A stretch of 64,000 nt of DNA, taken from assembly GCF_007065885.1 (NCBI RefSeq), contig NZ_CP041409.1, positions 2,155,501 to 2,219,500 of the forward strand. Direction: 5' to 3'. Both the position numbers and the translations under genes were made by a program. This document shows, one piece after another, positions 18,451-28,145 of this stretch (positions are counted from its first letter, which is position 1; each line of letters begins with the position of its first letter). The DNA comes from Altererythrobacter sp. TH136 (GTDB lineage: Bacteria > Pseudomonadota > Alphaproteobacteria > Sphingomonadales > Sphingomonadaceae). The notes beneath the pieces were generated by a model. The model ran no database searches. It saw only the letters and a list, made by a program, of their open reading frames with translations, and was not told the DNA's origin.

Positions 18451-19131
18451 ATGTCTGAAACCCTTCAACTCGCCCTGCTGCTGATACCCTGCCTGATCGT
18501 CGCCATCGTGTTTCACGAAGTGGCGCACGGCTGGGCGGCGCTGGCGCTGGGCGATCCCACCGCGAAGGAAGCGCGGCGGCTGAGCCTCAACCCCATTCTC
18601 CACGTCGATCCCATCGGCACGCTGCTGGTGCCGGGCGCGATGGCGCTGATCGGCGGGCCGATCTTCGGCTGGGCCAAGCCGGTGCCGGTCAACTTCGCCC
18701 GGCTGGACAACCCGCGGCTAGGCATGATGCTGGTCGCCGCCGCGGGACCCGGGACCAACATCCTGCTGGGCGCGCTCGGCGCGATCGCGCTCGGTCTGTA
18801 TGCTGGCGCGATCGCCGTGCCGACCGAGGCGAATGAGTTTGTGATCGGCGGGCTGCTCCTATTCATCACGATCAACGTATTCCTCGCGCTGTTCAACCTG
18901 CTGCCGATCCCGCCGTTCGACGGCTCCCACATCGTCGAGGGGCTGCTGCCGCGCAGCCTGGCGCATCACTATGCCAAGCTGCGCAACTTGGGGATGCTGC
19001 TGTTCATCGCGCTGATCGCGGCGACCTGGGCGTTCCCTGAGGCCGGGATCATCGAGAACACCGTCGGCCCCCCGGTCGAATGGGTGCGGGGGCAGTTCCT
19101 GACCCTGGCGGGCTGGGTGGCGGGTGCCTGA
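18451..19131 (+). CDS. site-2 protease family (M50) intramembrane metalloprotease
   Basis: The 226-aa membrane protein has HEVAH (H22, E23, H26) in its first transmembrane region and NLLPIPPFDGSH near residue 150, the two zinc-binding blocks of S2P/M50 proteases. There is no PDZ domain, so this is the short FtsH-independent, SpoIVFB/YwhC-like type rather than RseP. Five or six TM helices are predicted. Substrate unknown. Its end overlaps truB by eight bases. Confidence 0.92.
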   Translation: MSETLQLALLLIPCLIVAIVFHEVAHGWAALALGDPTAKEARRLSLNPILHVDPIGTLLVPGAMALIGGPIFGWAKPVPVNFARLDNPRLGMMLVAAAGPGTNILLGALGAIALGLYAGAIAVPTEANEFVIGGLLLFITINVFLALFNLLPIPPFDGSHIVEGLLPRSLAHHYAKLRNLGMLLFIALIAATWAFPEAGIIENTVGPPVEWVRGQFLTLAGWVAGA

Positions 19132-20059
19132 CCAGCCGCTTGCCGCGGTATCGGGCTGGCTGATCCTCGACAAGCCGCGCGGGCTCGGCTCCACGCAAGG
19201 GGTCGCGGCGGTCAAGCGGGTGCTGCGGCAGGCCGGGTACGGCAAGGTCAAGATCGGCCACGGCGGCACGCTCGACCCGCTGGCCGAAGGCGTGCTTCCG
19301 ATCGCGCTGGGGGAGGCGACCAAGCTCGCCGGGCGGATGCTCGATGCGAGCAAGGTGTACGAGTTCACGATTGCCTTCGGCGAGGAAACCGACACGCTCG
19401 ACACCGAGGGCGCGGTGGTCGCCCGCTCCGACCGGCTGCCGACCGCGGAAGAGGTCGAAGCGGTGCTGCCGCGCTTCACCGGCCCGATCGAGCAGGTTCC
19501 GCCGGCTTATTCGGCGCTGAAAGTCGGCGGGCGGCGGGCCTACGACCTCGCCCGGGCGGGCGAGGAGGTGGAACTGGCGATGCGGTCCGTGACCGTGTTC
19601 GACCTCGGGGCGATCGACGCGGCGCAGGCGGGCCGGATCACCCTGCGTGCTCACGTCAGCAAGGGTACGTACATCCGCTCCCTGGCACGGGACATCGCAC
19701 GCGCGCTGGGGACGGTCGGCCACGTGACCTATCTCAGGCGCACGCAGGCGGGTCCGTTCGGGCAGGCGCAGGCGATTTCGCTGGACTTGCTGAACGAAAT
19801 CGGCAACGGCGCGCGCCTTGAAGACCACCTCCTGCCGCTGGAGGCTGGGCTGGACGGTATCCCGGCCCATGACCTCGATCGAACAAGCGCGCAGGCGGCC
19901 CGACAGGGCCGGGTCTTGTTCGATCAAGCCTTGCCCGACGGGCTGTTCCTAGCGCGATACGCCGGCGTGCCGGTCGCGTTGATGGAAACCCGCGGGGGGA
20001 CGACGACCGTCGTCCGCGGCTTCAACCTCCCCGATGCCGCGAAAGATGAAGACTTATGA
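19124..20059 (+). CDS. truB: tRNA pseudouridine(55) synthase TruB
   Basis: The 311-aa product starts on GTG 19124 inside the end of the M50 gene. It carries [16 protein letters not shown] with catalytic Asp about residue 51, [20 protein letters not shown], and [13 protein letters not shown]. TruB makes pseudouridine 55 in the T-loop of tRNAs. It precedes rpsO with a four-base overlap (ATGA), the standard order. Confidence 0.97.
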   Translation: MPDQPLAAVSGWLILDKPRGLGSTQGVAAVKRVLRQAGYGKVKIGHGGTLDPLAEGVLPIALGEATKLAGRMLDASKVYEFTIAFGEETDTLDTEGAVVARSDRLPTAEEVEAVLPRFTGPIEQVPPAYSALKVGGRRAYDLARAGEEVELAMRSVTVFDLGAIDAAQAGRITLRAHVSKGTYIRSLARDIARALGTVGHVTYLRRTQAGPFGQAQAISLDLLNEIGNGARLEDHLLPLEAGLDGIPAHDLDRTSAQAARQGRVLFDQALPDGLFLARYAGVPVALMETRGGTTTVVRGFNLPDAAKDEDL

Positions 20060-20325
20060 CGATTACCGCCGAAAAGAAGCAAGAGGTCATCAAGGATAAC
20101 GCCCGTCAAGACGGCGATACCGGATCTCCCGAAGTGCAGGTCGCGATCCTCACCGAGCGTATCCGCAACCTCACCGACCACTTCAAGGGCCACCACAAGG
20201 ACAACCATTCGCGGCGCGGGCTGCTGATGATGGTCAACAAGCGCCGCACGCTGCTCGCCTATCTCAAGAAGATCGACGTCGAGCGGTACAATGCGCTGAT
20301 CGCGAAGCTCGGGCTTCGCAAGTAA
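20056..20325 (+). CDS. rpsO: 30S ribosomal protein S15
   Basis: The 89-aa product matches S15 over its whole length: [19 protein letters not shown], the [16 protein letters not shown] helix and a C-terminal LGLRK. S15 binds the central domain of 16S rRNA early in 30S assembly. Its start overlaps the truB stop by four bases; a hairpin follows before pnp. Confidence 0.98.
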   Translation: MTITAEKKQEVIKDNARQDGDTGSPEVQVAILTERIRNLTDHFKGHHKDNHSRRGLLMMVNKRRTLLAYLKKIDVERYNALIAKLGLRK

Positions 20326-20334
20326 GGTTCGCGG

Positions 20335-20360
20335 GAAGGGCGGCTTCAGGGCCGCCCTTC
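20335..20360 (+). terminator. hairpin between rpsO and pnp
   Basis: GAAGGGCGGC (20335-20344) pairs with GCCGCCCTTC (20351-20360) around a six-base loop, followed by TTGCATT. It is a strong stem with a poor T-tract, so it may be a leaky terminator or an RNA-processing site. The rpsO-pnp junction is an RNase III site in E. coli; here that is only an analogy. Confidence 0.7.
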
Positions 20361-20496
20361 TTGCATTCGGGCTCGCGGGCATTCGGCCCGCCCGGCCCTG
20401 GGGCGACAGACGAGCCCCGCACCGGACCGGGACGGCTTACCCGGATCAGAGGCCCCGCACCGCAATACGGCCGTGCGGGTCACGAAGGAAAACGTA

Positions 20497-22833
20497 ATGT
20501 TCGACACCAAGACTGTATCGATGGAGTGGGGCGGCAAGACCCTCACCCTGGAAACCGGGCGTATCGCCCGCCAGGCCGATGGCGCGGTTCTCGCCACCTA
20601 TGGCGAAACCGTGGTGCTGTGCGCCGTGACCGCCGCCAAGTCGGTCAAGGAGGGGCAGGACTTCTTCCCCCTCACCGTCCACTATCAGGAAAAGTTCTTC
20701 GCCGCCGGGCGCATTCCGGGCGGCTTCTTCAAGCGTGAGCGCGGGGCGACCGAAAAGGAAACGCTGACCAGCCGCCTGATCGACCGTCCGGTCCGCCCGC
20801 TGTTCCCCGAAGGGTTCTACAACGAGATCAACGTCATCGCCCAGGTGCTGAGCTTCGACGGCGAGGTCGAGCCCGACATCGTCGCGATGATCGCCGCCTC
20901 GGCCGCGCTGACCATTTCGGGCGTGCCGTTCATGGGCCCGATCGGCGCCGCGCGCGTCGGTTATGTCGACGGTGAATACACCCTCAACCCGCGCCAGCCC
21001 GAAGCGGCCGCCGGCGCGCTCGACCTGGTCGTGGCCGCCACCGGCAACGCGGTGATGATGGTCGAATCCGAAGCAAAGGAGCTGTCGGAAGAGGTCATGC
21101 TCGGCGCGGTGCTGTTCGCGCACGACGAGATCAAGAAGGTCGTCGGCCTGATCTGCGACCTTGCTGAACAGGCTGCCAAGGATCCCTGGGCGGTCGACAA
21201 GGTCGAAGGCAAGGCCGAGACGCTGGAAGAGCTGCGCTCGGTCATCGGCGAAGACCTCGCCGCCGCCTACAAGCTGACCAACAAGTCGGAACGGCAGAAC
21301 GCCATCAACGCAGCCCGCACCAAGGCGCGCGAGCACTTCGCGCACCTCGAAGCAGGCGATCCGGCCGGATACATGGGCCGCATCAAGCTGGTGAAGAGCC
21401 TGGAAAGCGACATCGTCCGCAAGGCGATCCTCAAGGACGGCACCCGCATCGACGGGCGCAAGACCGACCAGGTCCGCCCGATCGAATCGATGGTCCACAT
21501 CCTGCCCCGCGCGCACGGCTCGGCACTGTTCACCCGCGGCGAGACGCAGGCGATCTGCACCGCGACCCTGGGCACAAAGGACAGCGAGCAGATGATCGAC
21601 GGGCTGGAGGGTCTCTCCTACTCGAACTTCATGCTGCACTATAACTTCCCGCCCTATTCGGTCGGTGAAGTGGGCCGTTTCGGCGCCCCCTCGCGCCGCG
21701 ATACCGGCCACGGCAAGCTCGCCTGGCGGGCGCTGCGGGCGGTGCTGCCGGCGAAGGAAGAGTTCCCCTACACGATCCGCGTGGTGTCCGACATCACCGA
21801 GTCCAACGGATCTTCGTCGATGGCGACGGTCTGCGGCGGCAGCCTCGCTCTGATGGACGCCGGCGTGCCGATCACGCGCCCGGTTTCGGGCATCGCGATG
21901 GGCCTGATCCTGGAAGGTGACGAGTTCACCGTGCTCAGCGACATCCTCGGCGACGAGGATCACCTGGGCGACATGGACTTCAAGGTCGCCGGCACGTCCG
22001 AAGGCATCACCACGATGCAGATGGACATCAAGGTCGCCGGGATCACTCGCGAGATCTTCGAGGCGGCGCTGGGCCAGGCCAAGGCCGGCCGCGCGCACAT
22101 CCTGGGCGAGATGCAGAAGGCGCTGGGCGAAGCCCGCACCGAGCTGTCGGCGCACGCGCCGCGCATCGAGACGATGCAGATCGACAAGTCGAAGATCCGC
22201 GACATCATCGGCACCGGCGGCAAGGTGATCCGCGAGATCGTCGCTGAAACCGGCGCCAAGGTCGACATCGACGACGAGGGCCTGATCAAGATCAGCTCGA
22301 GCGACCTCAGCCAGATCGAGGCCGCGCGCAAGTGGATCTCGGGCATCGTGGAAGAGGCCGAAGTCGGCAAGATCTACGACGGCAAGGTCGTCAACATCGT
22401 CGATTTCGGCGCGTTCGTGAACTTCATGGGCGGCAAGGACGGTCTGGTCCATGTCAGCGAAATGAAGAACGAGCGGGTGGAGAAGCCGACCGATGTCGTC
22501 TCCGAAGGCCAGGAAGTGAAGGTCAAGGTCCTCGAGATCGACCAGCGCGGCAAGGTTCGCTTGTCGATGCGCGTCGTCGACCAGGAAACCGGCGCCGAGC
22601 TGGAGGACACCCGTCCGCCGCGCGAACCGCGTGAGCCCCGTTCGGGCGGCGGTGACCGTGGCGGCGATCGTCGCGGACCCCGCAGTGGCGGTGGTGACCG
22701 CGGCGGACGCGGCGGCGGCGATCGCGGCCCGCGCCGTGACGGCGGCGGCGACCGGGGACCCCGGCGCGACCGCGACGACCGTCCTTCGAACGGCGGCGGC
22801 GAGAGCCACATCCCGGACTTCCTCAAGGACTGA
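20497..22833 (+). CDS. pnp: polyribonucleotide nucleotidyltransferase (PNPase)
   Basis: The 778-aa product has two RNase PH domains, with [12 protein letters not shown] and [19 protein letters not shown], a KH domain ([13 protein letters not shown], about 570) and an S1 domain ([15 protein letters not shown], about 630). It degrades RNA 3' to 5' with phosphate. ATG 20497 has AAGGAAA upstream. After the S1 domain comes an unusual tail of about 65 residues rich in Gly, Arg and Asp with repeated GGGDRGG units, ending SHIPDFLKD. Confidence 0.98.
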   Translation: MFDTKTVSMEWGGKTLTLETGRIARQADGAVLATYGETVVLCAVTAAKSVKEGQDFFPLTVHYQEKFFAAGRIPGGFFKRERGATEKETLTSRLIDRPVRPLFPEGFYNEINVIAQVLSFDGEVEPDIVAMIAASAALTISGVPFMGPIGAARVGYVDGEYTLNPRQPEAAAGALDLVVAATGNAVMMVESEAKELSEEVMLGAVLFAHDEIKKVVGLICDLAEQAAKDPWAVDKVEGKAETLEELRSVIGEDLAAAYKLTNKSERQNAINAARTKAREHFAHLEAGDPAGYMGRIKLVKSLESDIVRKAILKDGTRIDGRKTDQVRPIESMVHILPRAHGSALFTRGETQAICTATLGTKDSEQMIDGLEGLSYSNFMLHYNFPPYSVGEVGRFGAPSRRDTGHGKLAWRALRAVLPAKEEFPYTIRVVSDITESNGSSSMATVCGGSLALMDAGVPITRPVSGIAMGLILEGDEFTVLSDILGDEDHLGDMDFKVAGTSEGITTMQMDIKVAGITREIFEAALGQAKAGRAHILGEMQKALGEARTELSAHAPRIETMQIDKSKIRDIIGTGGKVIREIVAETGAKVDIDDEGLIKISSSDLSQIEAARKWISGIVEEAEVGKIYDGKVVNIVDFGAFVNFMGGKDGLVHVSEMKNERVEKPTDVVSEGQEVKVKVLEIDQRGKVRLSMRVVDQETGAELEDTRPPREPREPRSGGGDRGGDRRGPRSGGGDRGGRGGGDRGPRRDGGGDRGPRRDRDDRPSNGGGESHIPDFLKD

Positions 22834-22864
22834 TCCGGTTCGCTGAACCAAGACGCAAATCGGG

Positions 22865-22901
22865 AAGGGCCGCCGGAGAGATCCGGCGGCCCTTTTCTTT
22901 T
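22865..22901 (+). terminator. rho-independent terminator after pnp
   Basis: GGGCCGCCGGA (22867-22877) pairs perfectly with TCCGGCGGCCC (22882-22892) around GAGA, followed by TTTTCTTTT. This strong stem and T-tract should end the rimP-pnp transcription unit. Confidence 0.93.
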
Positions 22902-22927
22902 GCGTTGGCGCCTGCGAGGAGGCTGCC

Positions 22928-23608
22928 ATGCTACCCCGCGAAACGATCGCCACCGCGCGCATCCCCGATGGCGACACGCTGACGCTGGTGCGCCATGGCA
23001 CCGATCACATCGTCATGCTCGGCCGCGACGAGCTGATGGGCACGCGGATGCGCTTTTCCGAAGAGCAGCTTGCCGAATTGACGATCGAGCGCTTGGGCAA
23101 GCCGAACGCGCGTCTGCTGATCGGCGGCTACGGGATGGGCTTTACCCTGCGGGCCGCGCTGGCGGCGCTGGGACCGCACGGATCGGTCACGGTGGCCGAG
23201 ATCGTGCCGGAAATCCTCGACTGGGCCAAGGGACCGCTGGCGGACCTGACCGGCGACAGCCTGGCCGATCCCCGCGCCCGGATCGAGCTATGTGACGTGG
23301 CCGCGCTGATCGATGACGCGGGCGACGGCACGAGCGCGGCGTACGATGCTATCCTGCTTGACGTCGACAACGGCCCTGACGGGATCGTGCGCACGGGTAA
23401 CGAGCGCCTCTATACCCGCACCGGCATCGCTCGCGCGCGCGACGCGCTCAACCCCGGCGGCTTGCTGGCGGTGTGGTCTGCCGGCCCTGACCCCAAGTTC
23501 ACCCGCCGCCTCCAGGACGCGGGGCTGGAGGTGGAGGAACGGTTCGTCCGCGCACGCCCCAACAACAAGGGGCCGCGCCACACGATCTGGTTTGCCCGGA
23601 AGCCCTGA
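22928..23608 (+). CDS. spermidine-synthase-like methyltransferase-fold protein
   Basis: The 226-aa product has a Rossmann methyltransferase-type fold: LLIGGYGMGFTLRAAL (glycine-rich loop), VTVAEIVPEILDWAKG, and DAILLDVDNGPDG. These recall spermidine synthases, but the length is short (usual 280) and the N-terminal beta-domain is reduced. A family of such polyamine-aminopropyltransferase-like proteins is widespread in alphaproteobacteria without proven activity. GGAGG precedes ATG 22928; it follows the pnp terminator. Confidence 0.75.
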   Translation: MLPRETIATARIPDGDTLTLVRHGTDHIVMLGRDELMGTRMRFSEEQLAELTIERLGKPNARLLIGGYGMGFTLRAALAALGPHGSVTVAEIVPEILDWAKGPLADLTGDSLADPRARIELCDVAALIDDAGDGTSAAYDAILLDVDNGPDGIVRTGNERLYTRTGIARARDALNPGGLLAVWSAGPDPKFTRRLQDAGLEVEERFVRARPNNKGPRHTIWFARKP

Positions 23609-23617
23609 GCCCCGGCG

Positions 23618-24139
23618 TTAGCTGGCGAGACGCATTCGGCCGAGGAAGTCGCGCTTGCCGATGCTGAGCCCCTTCATCCGCAGGATGTCGTACGCCGTCG
23701 CGGCGTGAAAATAGAAATTCGGCTGGCTGAAGCTGAGCAGGAAGTTCTCGGCCGTGAACGGCATCTTGAAGTCGCGCATCTGGAACAGCATCGGCGCGCC
23801 GATCATGCCTTCCAGTTCGTCTTCGGTGACCGCTTCCAACGTGGCGATCGCTGCGTTGAGCTTGGCGCGCAATCCCGCAAAGTCTTGCGGCGGCGCTTCC
23901 ATGGCCGGAGAGAACACTCCGGCGCGCAGCCCCTCGATCGCGCCGCCGGTGTGGTCGGCCACGCTTTTCACCTGATAGGCGAACGGCAGCATCTGGTCGT
24001 GCAGGCACGCGCCGATCAGCGCGGACGCATCGCTGCCCTGTTCGCCGCACCACGCCTCCGCCTTGTCGATCAGCCCGTGCGTGGTGCCCAGCATCTGCAG
24101 GGCGCCGGGGACGAAAGCGGCGTGAAGCGAAAGCGGCAT
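23618..24139 (-). CDS. DUF1993 family protein (DinB-like helical fold)
   Basis: The 173-aa product begins MPLSLHAAFVPGALQMLGTT and contains LHDQMLPFAYQVKSVADHTG and a C-terminal NFYFHAATAYDILRMKGLSIGK-like block (split here as NFYFHAATAYDILR and KGLSIGKRDFLG), matching DUF1993. The family is expected to adopt a four-helix bundle like DinB; activity unknown. It is downstream of gcrA, separated by a terminator, and convergent with the spermidine-synthase-like gene. Confidence 0.85.
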   Translation of the reverse strand: MPLSLHAAFVPGALQMLGTTHGLIDKAEAWCGEQGSDASALIGACLHDQMLPFAYQVKSVADHTGGAIEGLRAGVFSPAMEAPPQDFAGLRAKLNAAIATLEAVTEDELEGMIGAPMLFQMRDFKMPFTAENFLLSFSQPNFYFHAATAYDILRMKGLSIGKRDFLGRMRLAS

Positions 24140-24158
24140 CGGTTATCCTCTCGGTCAG

Positions 24159-24193
24159 CAAAAAGGCCCGGCAGTCTGGCGACCACCGGGCCT
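24159..24193 (-). terminator. rho-independent terminator after gcrA
   Basis: Read on the minus strand, AGGCCCGG and CCGGGCCT (24186-24193 and 24164-24171) form an 8-bp stem, followed by a run of T (GGGCCTTTTTGC). It lies just after the gcrA stop and should end that transcript. Confidence 0.8.
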
Positions 24194-24202
24194 GAAACTG
24201 GT

Positions 24203-24889
24203 TTAGCGAACCCGCGGGCCGCCGAATGGCAGCGGCGGAGGGGGCCGGCGGGCACCCCGCGGCAGCTGCGCCTGATACGCGCGGCCGCAATGCTGCACGC
24301 AATAGGGGAAACCGGGGTTCACCGCTTCACCGCAGAAGTGGAAGTCCGCCTCGCCCGGGTGGCCCATCGGCCAACGGCACACCTTGTCGTTGAGATCGAG
24401 CAGCGAGGTCTTGTCCGCGATATCGGCGCTGGGCTTGGCGGGGACCAGCCGGCGCGGCGGCGCGGGCGGGATCGGCGGCTGCTGATCGCCCGGACCCTGG
24501 CGCAGGAACCCGCCCGGCCCGACCGAGACGATCTTGGGCATGGAGGTGGAATTGGGGATCGGCTGGCTGGGCGTGGCGCTGGCCGCCGCCGGTGACGGAG
24601 CGGGCTGCGGCTCGGGCTCGCGCGGCGCGGGCGCCGCGGCGACCGGGCGCTTGACCGCGGGCCGCGCCGCCGCAGCAGCGGGCGCAGGCACAGGGGCCGC
24701 CTTCTTCGCCTCGGGCTTGTCTTCGTTCGGCTTGACCGGGGAAGGGCGCGCCTTCAGCCCCAGGCGGTGCGCCTTGCCGATCACGGCGTTGCGGCTGACC
24801 CCGCCAAGCTCGTCGGCGATCTGGCTGGCGGTGGCGCCGCCTTCCCACATCTTCTTCAGGGTCGCGATGCGTTCGTCGGTCCAGCTCAT
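24203..24889 (-). CDS. gcrA: cell cycle regulator GcrA
   Basis: The 228-aa product starts MSWTDERIATLKKMWEGGAT and has the homeodomain-like helix-turn-helix ASQIADELGGVSRNAVIGKA with HRLGLKAR. A long Ala/Pro-rich linker (about 60-145) follows. The C-terminal sigma-interacting domain contains CRWPMGHP, FHFCGEAV and YCVQHC. GcrA activates genes whose promoters are methylated at GANTC by CcrM. Architecture and length are standard for alphaproteobacteria. Confidence 0.97.
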   Translation of the reverse strand: MSWTDERIATLKKMWEGGATASQIADELGGVSRNAVIGKAHRLGLKARPSPVKPNEDKPEAKKAAPVPAPAAAAARPAVKRPVAAAPAPREPEPQPAPSPAAASATPSQPIPNSTSMPKIVSVGPGGFLRQGPGDQQPPIPPAPPRRLVPAKPSADIADKTSLLDLNDKVCRWPMGHPGEADFHFCGEAVNPGFPYCVQHCGRAYQAQLPRGARRPPPPLPFGGPRVR

Positions 24890-24961
24890 CGGGTCGATTT
24901 CGTCCTGTCGGTGTTCGAGCGGCGGTTGCTTCAGGGGGCGCTTGGCCCTAGTCGCGGCGCC

Positions 24962-25858
24962 ATGGCCGATCAAGTCCAGTCCCTGTCATCCGCCGCGCCT
25001 GCCGCTGGAAGCGAAGGCGCGCTGCGCCAGTCGTTCCACCCGCGGGGCACGCCGGTCATCCAGGGTCTCAATCGGATCGGCCTGTGGAGCCTCTATATGA
25101 AGGAGGTGCGCCGGTTTCTCAAGGTGCAGACCCAGACGATCTGGGCTCCGGCGGTCACCACGCTGCTGTTTCTGGTCATTTTCACCGTCGCGCTGAGCGG
25201 AACCGGCCGGTCGGGCCGCGAAGTGCTGGGCGTGCCGTTCGCCTCGTTCGTGGCGCCGGGGCTGATCGTGATGGGCATGATGCAGAACGCATTCGCCAAT
25301 TCCAGCTTCAGTTTCCTGTCGGGCAAGATCCAGGGCACCATCATCGACCTGCTGATGCCACCGCTGTCCAACGGCGAGCTGATGGCGGGGATCGTCGGCG
25401 CCGCGGTCACCCGCGCGATCGCCGTCGGCCTGGCGGTGGGGGCGGCGATGCTGCTGTTTCCCGGCGTGTCACTGCATATGGCGCACCCGTGGGCGGTGGC
25501 CTGGTTCGGCCTGATGGGGGCGATCATGCTGGCGGTGCTAGGGCTGCTGACGTCGATCTGGGCGGAAAAGTTCGACCACGCGGCGGCGGTGACCAACTTC
25601 GTGGTCGCGCCGCTCAGCCTGCTGTCGGGCACGTTCTATGTGATCGACAACCTCGCGCCGGCGTTCCAAGCGATCAGCCGGGCCAATCCGTTCTTCTATG
25701 TGATCAGCGGCTTCCGGTTCGGGTTCCTGGGCCGCAGCGACATCGGTGACACCAACATGGCGGTGTTCCATGGCGCGGTGGGCCTGGGCGTATTCAACGC
25801 GCTGCTGGCGCTCGGCACCTACATGATCCTGCGATCGGGGTGGAAGCTGAAGAGCTGA
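24962..25858 (+). CDS. ABC-2 type transporter permease
   Basis: The 298-aa product has a soluble N-terminus with a connecting helix YMKEVRRFLKVQTQTIWAPA and six TM helices, ending in the ABC-2 signature region AISRANPFFYVISGFRFGFL. Homologous permeases export polysaccharides, lipids or drugs with a separate ATPase, which is not in the window. It is divergent from gcrA, convergent with hspQ. Confidence 0.9.
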   Translation: MADQVQSLSSAAPAAGSEGALRQSFHPRGTPVIQGLNRIGLWSLYMKEVRRFLKVQTQTIWAPAVTTLLFLVIFTVALSGTGRSGREVLGVPFASFVAPGLIVMGMMQNAFANSSFSFLSGKIQGTIIDLLMPPLSNGELMAGIVGAAVTRAIAVGLAVGAAMLLFPGVSLHMAHPWAVAWFGLMGAIMLAVLGLLTSIWAEKFDHAAAVTNFVVAPLSLLSGTFYVIDNLAPAFQAISRANPFFYVISGFRFGFLGRSDIGDTNMAVFHGAVGLGVFNALLALGTYMILRSGWKLKS

Positions 25859-25871
25859 CGCGCGGCGTCAG
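25855..25871. terminator. short symmetrical hairpin between convergent ABC permease and hspQ
   Basis: CTGACGC (25855-25861) and GCGTCAG (25865-25871) form a perfect 7-bp stem with a three-base loop spanning both stop codons. There is no T-tract. It may act as a two-way stop for the convergent genes, but the evidence is thin. Confidence 0.3.
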
Positions 25872-26248
25872 TGCGTCAGCCCGCGGCGCAGGCGGTAGCG
25901 GCCTTCGTCGAACGTTTCGAACAGTTCGGGCACTTGCGGGTGATCGACCGGTCCGTTCTCCGCGTCATGCACCAGGTTCTGCTGGCTGACGTAGGCCACG
26001 TAACTGCTGTCCGAATTCTCGGCCAGCAGGTGGTAGAATGGCTGGTCCTTGTTGGGCCGGACCGCGGCGGGAATCGATTCGTACCATTCGTCGCTGTTGG
26101 CGAACACCGGATCGATATCGAACACCACTCCGCGGAAATCGAACAGGCGATGCCGGACCACTTCGCCCACGCCGAAGCGGGTCGAGGAGTGGCGCGGCGC
26201 CTCGATCGTGCGGCCGGCGGTGGGGGAAAAGAACTGCGAACGATCCAT
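25868..26248 (-). CDS. hspQ: heat shock protein HspQ (hemimethylated-DNA-binding YccV-like)
   Basis: The 126-aa product contains the YccV-like domain: FGVGEVVRHRLFDFRGVVFD, DIDPVFANSDEWYESI, DQPFYHLLAE and YVSQQNLVHD. HspQ acts as a stress-induced protease specificity factor and binds hemimethylated DNA in some bacteria. It is slightly longer than the E. coli form owing to an N-terminal stretch of about 25 residues. Confidence 0.93.
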   Translation of the reverse strand: MDRSQFFSPTAGRTIEAPRHSSTRFGVGEVVRHRLFDFRGVVFDIDPVFANSDEWYESIPAAVRPNKDQPFYHLLAENSDSSYVAYVSQQNLVHDAENGPVDHPQVPELFETFDEGRYRLRRGLTH

Positions 26249-26406
26249 GGGTGAAATATAAGCCTCTGCACACATCAAACAAGCGCCGCCGCCCGCTTGT
26301 TCCCCGCCCGGTTCAGTTGGGGACTTGGCAAGCCCGAAACGCTCGGCTAGGCGGCGCGCTCGTTTCGACCAGACCCCCCTCGGGGGTCAAGCGCACGAGC
26401 TCTTGC

Positions 26407-26497
<91 letters not shown>

Positions 26498-26553
26498 GCA
26501 CTTGAAAAGGCCTGTGCGTCGAAATAGATACTGATTTTCAGAGGTTTGTTCAG

Positions 26554-26574
26554 CCGTCCAAGTACAAAGGACGG
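26554..26574 (+). promoter_or_regulatory. inverted repeat in front of the island integrase gene
   Basis: CCGTCC (26554-26559) and GGACGG (26569-26574) flank AAGTACAAA, just before ATG 26580. The inner GTACAA also appears twice near the right end of the island. The site may bind integrase or an excisionase, or form an RNA hairpin over the ribosome site. Confidence 0.3.
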
Positions 26575-26579
26575 TCCAA

Positions 26580-28145
26580 ATGGCACTACGAATGGCGAAG
26601 CTTTCGCGAACATCCACGGGTCTCTGGACGGCACGAAAGGTCATCCCGGCAGACATCCGCGAAGCCTATGGCAAGCGCGAGGACAAGCCGACTTGGCCGG
26701 CCTCCCTCAATCACACGCAAGCACGCGCAGAGTTCGCAGCATGGCTCATGGCCGTCGAGGACCGCATCGCGGCCTTGCGTTCGACCGAGCGGCACGAGCC
26801 ACTATCGTTGAGTCAGCGCCACAGCCGCGCACTCGCGGGTCGATGGTATCGGGAGCAAGTCGCGGAGCTGTCCGACGATCCGGGTGAAGTAATCGGCTGG
26901 GAGGTTTCCCGCGAGGAGCTTTACCCCGAAACCGACAACGCCTCGGCCTACTCCAGCGAGCCATACGAAGGCCCATGGCGGATCACGCCATACCTTCGGA
27001 AACAAGCCGACTTGCTGCTCAATGCCGAAGCCCTCTCGATCACGGACGCCAGTCGGGAACGGCTGTTGCAGGACATGGCCGATCTCTACCTGTCGCTCTG
27101 CGATCTCATGATCCGGCGGGCGAGCGGCGACTACGGTGCCGATCCGGTGGTCGCAACGCTTCCCGAATGGCAGCCGGTCACAGAGACTCCGACCAAGCCC
27201 TCGAAGGACGGGCCCACGATCATTTCATTGTTCGATGGCTATGTTGCGGAACGCGCCCCGGCTCCCGCTACCGTCAAGGCGTGGAAGCGGATGATCACCT
27301 CGCTCACGGCCTTCGTCGGGCATGATGACGCTTCCCTGGTCACGGCCGACGACGTCGTCCGCTGGAAAGACCATCTCCTACTCGAGAGGAAGCTTTCGGC
27401 GAAGACGGTCCGGGAAGGATACCTTTCGGCCGCGAAGGCAGTCTTCGGATGGGCGAAGGACAATCGGCGGGTCGAGGATAACCCGGCTGTCAACCTGAAG
27501 GTGCGCGGTGGCAAGGCCCAGCGTCTGCGCGACCCCGGATTCAGCGACGAAGAGGCGAAGACCATCCTCAACGCGACGCTCGCAACGGGTGACGGTCGTC
27601 AGACAGAGTTGTCAATTCGTGCCCGCCGCTGGGCGCCTTGGCTCTGCGCTTACACCGGAGCGCGGGTCAACGAGATCACCCAGCTCCGCAAGCAGGACGT
27701 CTTCGAGGAAGACGGCATCTGGCTGATCCACATTACGCCTGAAGCCGGGGGCGTGAAGAACCAGCAGGCGCGCAAGGTGCCGATCCATTCGCACCTCGTC
27801 GAGCAGGGCTTCGTCGAGCTGGTCACTTCGCTGCCCGAAGGTCCGATCTTCTACGATCCCAAGGCAAACCGTAAGGGCTCCGACGGGAACCCGCAGTTCA
27901 AGAAGGTCGGCGAGCGGCTAGCCAAGTGGGTCCGTTCTCTAGGCGTGGACGATCCCAACGTCGCCCCCAACCACGGCTGGCGGCACCGGTTCAAGACGGC
28001 TGCACGTTCGGCCCGAATGGAGCAGGAGGCTCGCGACGCAATCCAAGGCCATGCACCGGCAAGCGAAGGTCAGCGTTACGGCGTGTGGGCCGTGCGCGAC
28101 TTGGCGATAGAGGTCGAGAAGCTGCCCCGCATCGCGCTCGTCTGA
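26580..28145 (+). CDS. tyrosine-type site-specific integrase of island 1
   Basis: The 521-aa product has a phage-type layout: an N-terminal arm-binding region resembling DUF6538-like openings (MAKLSRTSTGLWTARKVIPA), a SAM-like core-binding domain (about 215-300, SLFDGYVAERAPAPATVKAW) and a catalytic domain. Catalytic residues visible are R362 in TGARVNEI, H465 and R468 in HGWRHRF, a GHAP histidine, and Tyr in QRYGVW. It should recombine attP with the tRNA-Ser 3' end. Its stop overlaps the next gene's start (TGATG). Confidence 0.93.
   Translation: MALRMAKLSRTSTGLWTARKVIPADIREAYGKREDKPTWPASLNHTQARAEFAAWLMAVEDRIAALRSTERHEPLSLSQRHSRALAGRWYREQVAELSDDPGEVIGWEVSREELYPETDNASAYSSEPYEGPWRITPYLRKQADLLLNAEALSITDASRERLLQDMADLYLSLCDLMIRRASGDYGADPVVATLPEWQPVTETPTKPSKDGPTIISLFDGYVAERAPAPATVKAWKRMITSLTAFVGHDDASLVTADDVVRWKDHLLLERKLSAKTVREGYLSAAKAVFGWAKDNRRVEDNPAVNLKVRGGKAQRLRDPGFSDEEAKTILNATLATGDGRQTELSIRARRWAPWLCAYTGARVNEITQLRKQDVFEEDGIWLIHITPEAGGVKNQQARKVPIHSHLVEQGFVELVTSLPEGPIFYDPKANRKGSDGNPQFKKVGERLAKWVRSLGVDDPNVAPNHGWRHRFKTAARSARMEQEARDAIQGHAPASEGQRYGVWAVRDLAIEVEKLPRIALV

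Noticed and set aside
22630-22800. Short-period GGC/GAC repeats, checked as CRISPR or minisatellite
   Set aside because: They are codons of the Gly/Arg/Asp tail of PNPase; no spacers. I saw no CRISPR array in the window.
20446-23001. Very long open frame (851 codons) antisense to pnp
   Set aside because: Its product is His/Asp/Val-rich low complexity, the usual result of reading GC-rich codons on the opposite strand; pnp is unambiguous.
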